NCBI RefSeq assembly: GCF_016097555.1
Contig: NC_054702.1
Location: 108,677,727-108,741,726, forward strand
Reading direction: 5' to 3'
Length of the DNA stretch: 64,000 nucleotides
From: Gigantopelta aegis
Lineage: Eukaryota; Mollusca; Gastropoda; Neomphalida; Peltospiridae
Shown here: in pieces, positions 44,140 through 54,609 of the stretch
How the letters are laid out: each line of letters opens with the position of its first letter
Position numbering within the stretch: the stretch's first letter is position 1
Notes under the pieces: generated by a model
Database searches by the model: none
Seen by the model: the letters and a program-made list of their open reading frames with translations, nothing else
Told to the model about the DNA's origin: nothing
Made by a program: the position numbers and the translations under genes

Positions 44140-45425
44140 GCAAAGCTGTCAGCTCAACTGGCAGTGGCGGCCCCTCCTCCTGCAGCACTAACGCCGATGG
44201 AGTCAACACATGCTAAAGTGACGTCGCTTCCAGCCAGCCCACCGGCGTCTTCACGTGTTGATGCGCCAGCTGGTGCAGAGCGTGACGCCAAGAAGAGGAA
44301 AGGCGTCTCCACGTGTTGATGCGCCAGCTGGTGCAGAGCGTGACGCCAAGAAGAGGAAAGGCGTCTCTACGTGTTGTTGCGCCAGCTGGTGCAGAGCGTG
44401 ACGCCAAGAAGAGGAAAGTGTCGGTTCAGGACCCGTCAGACACCCAACCCACGACTTGGCAGATCGCCTGCGACAAGCTGCCTGGAAGGTACCGCGAGTG
44501 CGTTAAGGGGGAGTTTACTGCTACCTCCCAGCTGCCAGGCCCTTACGTCACCAAGAGTTGGAGACCAACACCATCTGGTCAAGGGCGGTACCAATTCCAG
44601 TCGAGAAGAGTCACACCTTCTACTTGATGTCCGAGCGGAACGGGGTGTATCGGCAAGGACTGCTGAAATCAGACATGGATAATCCAATCGTCCATCGGAT
44701 TATCAGGCTGATACTTCCGGAAGACTACCCAGCCTTACTACCCAGTGCTACATCGACCTGCCCCACTTCTTTCCGAGGTTCCGGGCCGACCACCCCAACA
44801 TCTCGCCATGAGTTCCGCCAAACCTCTCCTAGAACAGGAACCACCTTTTTAGGGCTTAGTTGGACTTTAAATCTTTTGGCCGTGGTTCAAAATTTTATGT
44901 TTATTTTTTTGTAAACAGTCCGACACACTTTACTTTGGCAGCCCGTTTAAATTGCTCAGATCACCCTTACAACGTTTTGGCCGAGCACTCCAATATTATT
45001 TTTTGGATTTTAAATTTTATCCAGACATGAGTCGAATGTAGCGGCTCCTTTTGGCTTTAGGTCCCTTGACTTGATTACTAAATTCGTATTCCAAATTCCG
45101 CCCACCTTAAACTCACCCCCTCACCCCAGCCTGGACATATAGATCGGAGTTTAAACGTTTAGACCTCCGTTCAAAATTTTATGTCGAAATTACTTCTTTT
45201 TAAAAAAATATTATTAAATAGTCCGATCCTCTCTTCTTTCTCTTATTTATTTTTGGACTGTCCTTCTAAAATGCTCCAAATTATATAAATATTTGGCCGA
45301 GCAGTCAATTCTTTTAATTTTTGGCTTGTAAATTTTTATTTTTATTTTTTATTTTTTAATTCTATTAACTTTGTTTACTAATTGCTATTTTAAAAATTCT
45401 GCTCATTTTCAACTTCTGTCCCGAG
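43830..45425 (+). repeat. R1 dispersed repeat, copy B, with ORF remnants
   Basis: GC-rich in its first kilobase (about 43860-44860), unlike its surroundings, and interrupted by G and C runs (43999-44018, 44061-44074, 44122-44140). Coding remnants: AKKRKVSVQDPSD near 44410, WQIACDKLPGRYRECV near 44460-44505, then in another frame a block with SERNGVYRQGLL and VHRIIRLILPEDYPALL (to about 44740). It matches copy A (27480-29340) in order and the reverse piece at 3075-3370 in its 3' part. The protein is not recognised; the family behaves like a transposable element. Confidence 0.6.
44245..44420 (+). repeat. 58-bp tandem repeat, 3 copies, in R1 copy B
   Basis: GCGTCTCCACGTGTTGATGC starts at 44245, 44303 and 44361, each followed by GCCAGCTGGTGCAGAGCGTG. 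It lies in the coding remnant just before the KKRK block. Confidence 0.92.
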
Positions 45426-45433
45426 TCATGCGA

Positions 45434-45658
45434 GAGTGAGAGAAAGAGAGAGAGAGAAAAAAAAAAGTGATGGAGAAAGAGAGAGACAGAGAGCGAGAAA
45501 GTGAGAGAAAGAAAAAGACAGTGATGGAGAAAGAGAGAGAGAAAGAGAGAGAGACAGAGAGGTAGAGAGAGGGGGAAAGAGAAAGTGAGAGAGCGAAAGC
45601 GAGAGAGAGAGAAAGTGAGAGAGACAGAGAGAGGGAGGGAGAGAGAGGGGGAGGGGAG

Positions 45659-45708
<50 letters not shown>

Positions 45709-45804
45709 AAATAATGGCAAATTACAGAGGAATAGTAAGCTATGTAAATCGAAGCTATATAAATAATATCAAAGAACTTCTCCAAACACGACGGATTGTA
45801 ATAT

Positions 45805-45842
<38 letters not shown>
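45434..45842. repeat. (GA)n complex microsatellite and poly-T
   Basis: Imperfect GA/GAAA/GACA array to about 45705 and a T run at about 45807-45842. The Ser/Leu-rich frames are artefacts. Confidence 0.95.
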
Positions 45843-45846
<4 letters not shown>

Positions 45847-45859
45847 CCGCTGAACAAAT

Positions 45860-47276
45860 GTTTTAAAAAAGAAAATAATCTGCGTTTAGCACAACCTATT
45901 TAGTCATCGTTTAACGAGGAGTGGTTCACAATTAACAACAAACTGCTGCCAATAAAATAACGCAGGATAATCTTCGGTATATGATAATTCAGAACACATC
46001 AGATGTCATGAACATAAACGCTTGCTTTTCTCCAGATAGGTGAACTTTTTTAATTGTGGAATGCTGGGTAAATGATTTGATGATTTTACACTCAAATTTT
46101 TAAATGACTAAATGTGAAAAATTAGTATTTCAAGTAAAAAATTTGACATTCTACACCATTAAATATATTACACTGACATACTTTAATAATCATAATTATA
46201 TTGAAATAACTTAGAACCAACAAGACATAAGACACGGTAATAAATACATAAATTGTGGTATAAATCGATGCAGTAACATATTAAGTAATAAATATAAACA
46301 GCGGAAACGAGACACTGCTTTAATTTCACAATAAGGTATAAACATTTAAACTGTTTCTACTGAAACCACCTAAGTTAAAAGTATAATAAAACAATCGACG
46401 TTTTGTCAGTTAAAAAACGACATCTTCAGAGCCCCGTTCCACGAAGCGATCTTAGCCCTAAAATCAACTTAAGTGCATAGGGTAGCTATGCGCCTACGGT
46501 AATTTTAGCCTTAAAATCAACTTAAGTGCATGCACAATTATAAGTTTAAGTCAACGAAAACATTAACACAGTCGAGTCATCAACATACTCCTCAATAATT
46601 ACACACCAATGCAATACTATGGTGGTTAGTAAATAATTACAACTACTGATTACAACCATTGATACAGTAACTAAGTTAACACAAATATTTATTATAGACC
46701 AGGCTTATATTGTAAACGAAGCACTAACATTCATAGAGTTATGACTAATATAACGCAATATATTGTATGACATTTTTAAATAGATAAATGTTTTAATTTT
46801 TTTTTAAACAAAATAATAATTAGTCTAAGAACACAGGTGTAATAATAAATAACATTAACAGTACCCGCTGTAGAAATGTGTACATTCACTGTAAATCGAT
46901 CTCAAGCAGAAGAGAACAGCACTGAACTTTATTTACACTCAGATCACCATACGGTGATACATGGAGGTGATTTACAAACATTCGTGCAGCTGCAGTAAAA
47001 CAAAAATAGTACAATAAACTATAAAACAGTAGAAAACATCTTATATAATTACAATAATTCCAAATATATATTTTTCGAAAATATCTTTAAAGACAGAGTT
47101 ATTATCTATAAGATATTTGGATTTTTAGATACAGAAATAGTTTAATAAATTTGCAACAAAATATGTTTTAGTGTAATACTTATACAGTAATTCGAAATAT
47201 CTACTTTTCAAAAATACAGAATTAATATTATCAATAAAAAGACATAGTTTTTAAATAACAGACACGTTTTGAGAAA
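45860..47276. other. Intergenic with one repeat end
   Basis: No gene. CCCCGTTCCACGAAGCGATC starts at about 46433, followed by two near-copies of CTTAAAATCAACTTAAGTGC (about 46460-46540); it is related to the end at 18850. Confidence 0.5.
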
Positions 47277-47655
47277 CCGGCCTCGGTGGCGTCGTGGTTA
47301 GGCCATCGGGCTGGTAGGTACTGGGTTCGGATCCCAGTCGAGGCATGGGATTTTTAATCCAGATACCGACTCCAAACCCTAAGTGAGTGCTCCGCAAGGC
47401 TCAATGGGTAGGTGTTCACCATTTGCACCGACCAGTGATCCATAACTGGTTCAACAAAGGCCATGATTTGTGTTATCCTGCCTGTGGGAAGCACAAATAA
47501 AAGATCCCTTGCTGCCTGTCGTAAAAGAGTAGCCTATGTGGCGACAGCGGGTTTCCTCTAAAAACCAGTGTTCGAATGACTATATGTTTGACGTCCAATA
47601 GCCGATGATAAGATAAAAAATCAATGTGCTCGTTAAATAAAACAAACTTCTCTTC
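47277..47655 (+). mobile_element. tRNA-derived SINE, full length (head II, tail beta)
   Basis: Head II (CCGGCCTCGGTGGCGTCGTG, GGGTTCGGATCCCAGTCGAG), linker, core (CCAGTGATCCATAACTGG) and beta tail (GACGTCCAATAGCCGATGAT). It is inserted against the 3' end of a reverse LINE. Confidence 0.9.
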
Positions 47656-49270
47656 TTTTTTTTTACTTTTTGAGAAGTAAAGAGTTCTTTCCATTTCATA
47701 GTGTTTGGCCTAATACTGTAGTATTTACCTATGTATAATTTTCTTTTATTATCAAAATATGGACACTGAAAAAGATAGTGAAATTCATCACCTAGATTAG
47801 TGTTACATAGAGGACATAGTCTATATTTTCGTTCAACATTTTGCCATCTCCCAGTTTCGATAGATAAAAAATGATTACTTGTTTGCAAGCGACTTAAAAT
47901 AATTATCATTTTATGAAGTAAATGAAGAAGATGCTTTTCAAACGAATATGTGGTCTTGAATACTCTATAAAAAAATGCATTTTGTAGAGGTATTCAAGTT
48001 ATCACGCCAAATTTGCAGATATTGGTATTTTAACCTTTGAGATATTACATTAATAAACACTTTTATTAATTATTTTATGACTTAACAAATAGTTTCCCAA
48101 TTCAAGTTTGTTTAGAGTTTCATTAATGTAATTTAATCATTTGAATTTACCCGTTTGTTCGGTTGCATTTGTTAGCATGTATTTGTATAGTATAGCTGAA
48201 ATTTTGCTTGATTTACTTGTGAAGTCTAAAAACTGAGCATTCTAGTTTTTATTTTAATTTCTAAATGGTAAATACCGAATTTGTCATAAATCATGGGTAA
48301 TGGAGTACTTTTTCTAAGTCTCAAGATATTTCTCAGAAAATGTAGCTGTATTTGCTCTATAATTTGGTTGTTGCCGAATCCCCAGATTTCTGATCCATAC
48401 AGAAGTATGCTTTCAAATACTTTAAGCTGACAATTTATGGGTATATTTAAGTTTCTAATTCTAATTTTTAAAAGAGTTAAGCATTTTGTAGCTTGAGTTA
48501 CTGGTGCTTTTTTGGACTGATAGAACGACCCGTTTTTTGATAAATAAAATGCCACGGTATTTATAGCTGTCTACTATATCTATTTTTATATTGTTTAAAT
48601 AAAATGTTTTATTTGGCGATGCCCTTGTTCCGAAGATAACAATTTTGGTTTTATCTATATTAACTATTAATTTCCACTGAGAAAACATTTAAAGCTTTCT
48701 GGAGATCATCGGGGGAGTCTGCTAAAACAACAGTATTGTCAGCAGAAAGTAACAAAGTAATTATCATAAGTAGATGAGGGTTGTTTTTATTGTTCAGTTT
48801 AATACGGTCACATTGTTTGTCGTTTAATAGATCTTCTAGGTCATTCAGATATATAGCAAACAGAATCGGAGAAAGTTTCTCACCCTTGCCGCACACCGTT
48901 TTGACATAGAAAAAAAGAACATTTGCTATTGTGATTAACACATGATTTTATGCCTTTGTACATGTTAGTAACAATTCTCAAAAATGTACCATTTATATTT
49001 AAATAAAAAAAAAATTCCACAAGCCTGTAGGTCATACTGTGTTAAATGCTTTTGAAAAATCTATAAATGTGTAATAAAGTTTTTTCTTTTGTTGTTTCAC
49101 TGTTTCATGTAATGCATATAAGGAGAAAATATGGTCATATGTGCTATAACCTTTCCTAAAACCAGCTTGATTTTCTTTTAGTGTTTCTGTTGATTCGAGA
49201 AAGTGAGTTATTCCTTTGTTCAGAATAGATGTGAAAAGTTTGCCAAAACAGCTTACGAGGTAATACATTT
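47656..49270 (-). pseudogene. Non-LTR retrotransposon (LINE) reverse transcriptase remnant
   Basis: Successive minus-strand pieces in changing frames follow RT order. 49268-49032: ENQAGFRKGYSTYDHIF and TFIDFSKAFNTV (motif A). 48941-48660: GKGEKLSPILFAIYLNDL (motif B) and LLSADNTVVLADSPDDLQK, where the YADD catalytic box has become SADN. 48688-48461: KLIVNIDKTKIVIFG. 48555-48226: the thumb/C-terminal region (LLYGSEIWGF). 47909-47660: LCPLCNTNLGDEFHYLFQCP zinc-binding tail. It is 5'-truncated and multiply frameshifted. A SINE abuts its 3' end. I cannot assign the clade; the zinc tail is shared with the LINE pieces at 41137 and 62778. Confidence 0.9.
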
Positions 49271-50006
49271 TTTTAATTTACTGAAGTTTAGCTACATGGT
49301 GAAATATGCTAAGGCTTAAAGGAGGGGACAATCAAGGCTTTTGACCTGGTATGCGTATTCAACGATATATAATGCACATTATTGCTTAATATCAACAAAT
49401 ATAATCGTATAGTTAATTAATAAAACGGTTAAATGTGACGGCTATTATATATAACGGGCGCAGCCATTTTGTACCATCCCAGTGAATACGCCCTCTGGTG
49501 AGCTGGTGGTTACGTAATACCTAACGTGTCACGTCAGGAATTAGTCTTCGAAATGAAGAAACAAAACATACCTGATTTTTGCGGATGCATCGCAATATTT
49601 TGTAATAATAGTCATCCCAGTAAGCCAGCAATAATTATATATTATATTTAATATAAAATAAACCACCATTGTCACGGTGTTGAAATAATTGTATTACGGT
49701 TTGTACATAAATTAACCCACGTACTGAAATAATAATCGATGTGTTTCAGGTTTCATCCTTGAAAAAAATATTAGGGTAGGTAAGAACCTTTTTTTTTAAT
49801 TCAAATAAAACCGAGAAACCGTAATTGGCCGAGGTGTTCTGAATTAAGATTGCTGTTTGCAAAAAAAAAAAATCAGGGTTCATGATTTATTTATTTTTAT
49901 TGTTTTAATTGTTTGTTTTAAAAAATTTTTTAAATGTTTTGCTTGAGAAAAGTTCATATTTGTATTTTTTAGACCTAACAACTGTCTTTAATGCTGATAT
50001 ATTGCT
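49271..50006. other. Intergenic, unexplained CpG-containing block
   Basis: No gene called. A stretch at about 49440-49600 (GGGCGCAGCCATTTTGTACC, GGTTACGTAATACCTAACGT) is richer in G+C than its flanks and could be a repeat end or a relic promoter. I cannot decide which. Confidence 0.4.
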
Positions 50007-50267
50007 GGGGCCCATTTCACTAAACATCGTAAGTTTACGTCTGCTATTATACTAGCAGTTATACCAGTCGTGCGTTTACACGTGTTTGGCATCAATTTCA
50101 CGCAGAATTTCACGGAAGCTGGAGTATTTTAAAGATAAAAGAATATGAAATATTTGTTCTTCTAACTATATTTGTTGAACTAATAATAGTAATAAGAATT
50201 GTGGTTTAGTCGTAGATTTACTTTTACGTGCAAAACTAGGCGTACGATGTTTTGTGAAATTGGGACC
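50007..50267. mobile_element. MITE with GGGGCCCATTTCAC ends
   Basis: Left GGGGCCCATTTCACTAAACA with an inverted right end GTTTTGTGAAATTGGGACC, both followed inward by a CGTA-type motif. 261 bp, non-coding. Confidence 0.65.
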
Positions 50268-50329
50268 TTAAGTTTAGCTAAATTATATATTTTTTAATAA
50301 AATGAGCTCTTGACAAGCTAATAGTTGTC

Positions 50330-51000
50330 TAAGATACAGCAGCATACTGCTAAAGTTTATGTAAATTAATTTCTATAAAACATGCTAGTAATCTTCAGTA
50401 CCGCGGCATATTGCTGAAGTTTGCTCAATTATTTTCTATGAAATATGCTCGTCATCCTTTTCAATACTGCTAAATATTGCTGAAGTTTAGGTAAATTATT
50501 TTCTTGAAAATATGCCAGCAAACTTCTTCAACATCGCTGCATATTGCTGAAATTTAGATAAATAATTTTCTATCGTATATGTTAGCCATCCTTTTCATAT
50601 TGCTACATATTTCTGAAGTTTAGGTAAATTATTTTCTATGAAATATGCTAGCAAACTTCTTCAATATTACTGTAAATTAGGTAATAGTTTTTTTTCCATG
50701 AAATATGCTAGCAAACTTTTTCAGTACCGCGGCACATTACTGAAGTTTGCTCAGTTATTTTCTATGAAATATGCTTGTCATGCTTTTCAATATTGCTACA
50801 TATTGCTGAAGTTTAGGTAAATTATTTTCTTGAAAATATGCTAGCAAACTTCTTCAACATCGCTGCATATTGCTGAAATTTAAATAAATTATTTTCTATG
50901 AAATATGCTGGCAAACGTCTTCAATACCACAGCATATTGCTGAAAATTAGGTAATTGTTTTTTTATGAAATATGCTAGCAATTTTCTTCAGTACCGCGGC
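50330..51000. repeat. Minisatellite (about 66 bp) derived from the GPCR4 C-terminus
   Basis: About ten units, each with GAAATATGCTAGCAAACTTC, a CAGTACCGCGGCA-like part and TGCTGAAGTTTAGGTAAATT. Unit starts at about 50440, 50505, 50640, 50700, 50766, 50832, 50900 and 50967. The last unit is the true end of GPCR4: read on the minus strand the motif codes for AAVLKK(I/F)ASIFH. The array therefore grew out of the last codons and 3' UTR of that gene. Confidence 0.88.
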
Positions 51001-52443
51001 ACTCTCGAGTCTAAATACGGGGTTCATGACGCTGTATATGATGGGGTTTGCGGCACCGTTCAAGAAGTAGGACTTGGAGCAAAACTCGTATACGAGGTCT
51101 TCCGCCAGAGGCATCCCGTGTTGGAAGTGATTGCCGAAGTTGATCATCAGACTGACCGTGAGATAGGGCAGGTATCCAAGCACTGTTGCCAGGGTAACTA
51201 CAGCCAGAATAATTGTAATTCGAGTCGTGCGAATTTTCATCGTGCTCCGCTTCACGGCTTTAGATGACCTATTCTGAACTCCAACTGGAAATGTGTCGTT
51301 GCACTTTCTTTTGTTAACATCAACATTAATTTGAGATTCCGATATTGGAACGGGTTTTGATTCAGTTCCGTTTAATACAGGATGAGGTTTTGAATAGTCT
51401 TCAGTCGAATGTGAAATCGGTTTTGAATCTACGCCATCTAAAACTGGAATTGGTTTTAAATCCGTTTCATCTAAAACTGCAAGAGGTTTTGAATCAACCT
51501 CATCGTTGTTGACGATTTCATCTAAATGATTACTTTCTATTCCATTTGTTTTCTGATGACTAGTTTCTGACATATGTTTCGCTTCAGGGATTTCATTCTT
51601 TATTGTGGTAACATCTTGCTCTTTGTTTGGTTTATTATAAAGTCGACATTTGAACTCGAGTTTACTTTTCGTTAGTTTGTTGTCTTGTACTATAGAGACT
51701 TGTTCACCGATTGTCATGTGTCTTCGTTTGTATATGACATAAAATATCTTTGCATAAAAAACACAAAATATACAAAAGTTCACAAAAAATGCAAATAACA
51801 GTCCACCCTGGAAGAGTAATGTGTAGACAGAGTTGTTCATTCCATCCCTGTAGGAACAGTCTTCTCCTAACACCCCCGGTATTGGTGTTCGCACCGTCTG
51901 CTTTCCCGCCAAAAATAGAATAGGCCACGATACACTTGCTGCCATTGCAAGCATGACGATTGTCAGAGACTGGGCTTGGTTTATTGAGTAGATTCCAAGT
52001 GGATTGCACACGTGAAAATACCTGTCAAACGTAATACACATGAGAACCAAGCCAGAAGCCGCGCTGGTCCAAGCTTCTATGAATCTGTTGATCTTGCATA
52101 TGATGGGCACCGAGTGCATGTAAGGATTGGCCAAGTCAAAAACGACAAATGGAATACAGAGGGCGCTGCACAAGTCGACGACTGCTAAGACCATGATGAA
52201 GTAGCTGGACGTCCTCTTCTTGTACTTGGACTTGTACACGTACACAACCAGGCTGTTCCCAAACAGAGACATCGCCATGATGACACTTAGAAACACCATA
52301 ACCGGAATTTGGAACAGCATCCGTCTATGATTCAGTTGTGTGATAATTTCGGTGAGGTTTTGTCCGGTGTATGTTCTTATTGACATGTTCAGGCCGCTCA
52401 TGTTTTGAGGACTAGCCGCCATCGTTGTCAGAGCTCGCAACAA
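50947..52443 (-). CDS. Class A (rhodopsin-like) GPCR 4
   Basis: A complete 498-residue receptor in one coding exon. Landmarks: several NxS/T sites in the N-terminus; GN with N63; D90 in TM2; C116 and C196; DRY at 140-142; W173 in TM4; YLP at 424-426 in TM6; NPIIY at 466-470. Intracellular loop 3 (about 241-403) holds five 11-residue repeats with Lys-Pro at 319, 330, 341, 352 and 363 (consensus DSKPxPVLDxx). It pairs with the receptor at 36507-37991. The first ATG gives 14 residues more than its sister. M15 is the aligned alternative, but the acceptor-to-ATG distance (54 bp) fits the first ATG. The stop is within the first unit of a minisatellite made from this gene's own end. Ligand unknown. 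Confidence 0.93.
   Translation of the reverse strand: MLRALTTMAASPQNMSGLNMSIRTYTGQNLTEIITQLNHRRMLFQIPVMVFLSVIMAMSLFGNSLVVYVYKSKYKKRTSSYFIMVLAVVDLCSALCIPFVVFDLANPYMHSVPIICKINRFIEAWTSAASGLVLMCITFDRYFHVCNPLGIYSINQAQSLTIVMLAMAASVSWPILFLAGKQTVRTPIPGVLGEDCSYRDGMNNSVYTLLFQGGLLFAFFVNFCIFCVFYAKIFYVIYKRRHMTIGEQVSIVQDNKLTKSKLEFKCRLYNKPNKEQDVTTIKNEIPEAKHMSETSHQKTNGIESNHLDEIVNNDEVDSKPLAVLDETDLKPIPVLDGVDSKPISHSTEDYSKPHPVLNGTESKPVPISESQINVDVNKRKCNDTFPVGVQNRSSKAVKRSTMKIRTTRITIILAVVTLATVLGYLPYLTVSLMINFGNHFQHGMPLAEDLVYEFCSKSYFLNGAANPIIYSVMNPVFRLESAAVLKKIASIFHKKTIT
51334..51495 (-). repeat. 33-bp coding repeat x5 in GPCR4 loop 3
   Basis: Five in-frame units with TTTTGA(A/T)TC-type cores on the plus strand, encoding DSKPxPVLD variants at exact 11-residue spacing. 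Confidence 0.85.
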
Positions 52444-52496
52444 TCACCCAGCTGTGTTTGTAAGATCAGGAAACGTTTATATTTCTTGGCTTGCCA

Positions 52497-52514
52497 GCTG
52501 CAAGAAAAAGGGCA
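52497..52514 (-). other. Splice acceptor of GPCR4 5' UTR intron
   Basis: On the minus strand CCCTTTTTCTTGCAG ends just before 52497, 54 bp from the ATG. A strong polypyrimidine tract. Confidence 0.65.
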
Positions 52515-52965
52515 GGTTTAAGTAAAACACTCCCCCGTGTTGCTTGACCAAGCCTAAAGGAATTTCGCCGTTAGAAATACTAATCACGTCTTTGTCCAAA
52601 AAATTAACTTAACATTTGTATATTAATTGTATAATATTGGACAACAAGCGGAGTAACAAGATAACATCTAATGATTTGTTTAAAGCTACAGATAAAAACG
52701 TGTATGTATACAGAAGTACAATTTCTACTATTAAATATTTTTTCCCCATTTAAAAAATTCATTCGTTTACTAGGCCTATTATATTTGAATGTTTTCTTTC
52801 TTTAAAAATCTACATGTACATATATTTTTCGAATACAAGTAAATAAACATAATTATAATAATAGTTTTTAAAATAATAATAATACTAACAAATATGATAT
52901 GCAACTGACAGTTTTGAACGGTTTTAAATAGTTCTTTTTATATTGTTATCCCTTTGTCTCACGTC
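52515..52965. other. Intergenic or intronic, nothing seen
   Basis: AT-rich DNA upstream of GPCR4, probably the 5' intron. No further exon recognised. Confidence 0.4.
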
Positions 52966-53155
52966 CCAGCCAGTGCACCACGACTGGTCTGTGGAGTGGT
53001 GCATATAAAAGATCCCTTTTTGCTAATTGAAAAAGAGTAGCTCATTAAGTGGCGACAGCGGGTTTCCTCTCTCAATATTTGTGTGGTCCTTAACCATATG
53101 TTTGACGCCATATAACCGTAAAATAAAATGTGTTGAATGCGTCGTTAAATAATAA
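52966..53155 (+). mobile_element. tRNA-derived SINE, core and tail alpha, internally deleted
   Basis: CCAGTGCACCACGACTGG is joined directly to TCTGTGGAGTGGTGCATATA, so the usual GGTATGTGCTAT part is missing. Alpha tail GTTGAATGCGTCGTTAAATA. A second alpha-tail stub is at about 53418-53470. Confidence 0.85.
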
Positions 53156-53479
53156 TAATTAAAAAACATTTCCTTCCCTTTGTCTCAAAGCCGAATGTAT
53201 TTATAGATTTTACAGAGAGTATTTTATCTAACTATTTCAACACAACCCGACGGCGTTTTATTAAGTTGTCACATGCAGGTCCATCCGCATCATTTATATG
53301 GTTGTGTTCACTGTTTCCTTTGCAACATGTTATGTACTCGATAGTAAAAAATATAAATCAGTTAGTTGATGTTTGGTTTTAAAATAATAGGGATCATTAC
53401 TCTCAACATGATGATTCCGACGCCATATAACTATAAATAAAATGTGTTGAGTGTGTCGTTAAATAAACCATTTCGTTCC

Positions 53480-54535
53480 TTTTAACACTTATTTTATTGA
53501 TGAACAAGAATGCTAGCATGTAAATTACATGTCACAGTTTATCATGACCTCACGTTCATTATATTTGCAATGAAGAATGATTCAAAATGACATTAGAAAT
53601 TTACCACTTGTGTTGAGGTAAATATGACGTAATTTCTTATGCAACAAATGTATGGTCAGCTGTCGGCTTAACAAAAGGAATTGTTACAGGAATTCATGGT
53701 TCGTGGCTCGACGTCGTTATAGTCATTGTTCGATTTGGGTCGATCTAAATGTACCAAATGAACGTGTTCGAAACACCAGTGGTATATGAGCACGTAAAAC
53801 TAGTTACCTACCATCCAAATGGACAGTTATAATCAGGGTCTATTGAGTCATCTGCCCCCCCCCCCTCCCCCTCCCCCATCACTAGTTTAGTTTTCAAGCA
53901 AATATGTTGTGTAAAAATAAAAGTATTACTTGTCGAGCTGAAAATAAGAGGTGCAATAATTTCCAAATGATCATATTTAAATGGTGGCCTTTTATAATTC
54001 ACTCTACAAAGTATTTTATGAAACAAAAAAAAAGAGAGAATAAAATAAATAAATAAAAAAGAATTTGCAAATATCTAATTTAAATAAAACCCTTAAAAGT
54101 CACAAAATATATTTGCCAATAATATCAAATATCTAATTATTGTATGTAAAATGTTAGTTCACCCAGGTAAACATCTACGGTCCGTTTTTTTAACATTATG
54201 ACATTTATTGGACGGCACAGCAATACACATCACAATAATAAATATCGTGCCGGATACGTTTATCTTGATGAACTAGTAAAATGTGAATATAAAGGTAATG
54301 GGTCCACTTCCCCATAATTATCACAATGTTTGTTAGGCAAGTACTATACGGAATATATACGTACCCACAATAAGCCCACGTGTTTTGTGAAATGTTAGTG
54401 TGCTAGTATGAATATAAGGATAGAACAGGATATGATAGGACAGGGTAACACAGACTAAGTATTGATCGTCCTAATTACAAGCCGTTATGGAGCAAGTCGT
54501 GATGAAGCACGCCTGCCTGATCTTCATGAAGTCGG
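53480..54535. other. Intergenic, no gene seen
   Basis: AT-rich, with a C run at about 53855-53876. No gene. Confidence 0.55.
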
Positions 54536-54609
54536 GATTCAATCTCCCATACCCAGTATCTGTGGTATAGTGGGTAAAGCGTCGACCTGAAGTCGGGATT
54601 CAATCTCCC
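54536..54609. repeat. tRNA-like SINE head repeat, split by LTR element
   Basis: CTCCCATACCCAGTATCTGTGGTATAGT-type unit (about 61 bp) with TAAAGCGTCGACCTGAAGTC. The array continues at 60092-60270 after the inserted LTR retrotransposon. Confidence 0.8.

Noticed and set aside
45409-45857. Serine/leucine-rich frames
   Set aside because: Translation of GA/CT microsatellite and poly-T.
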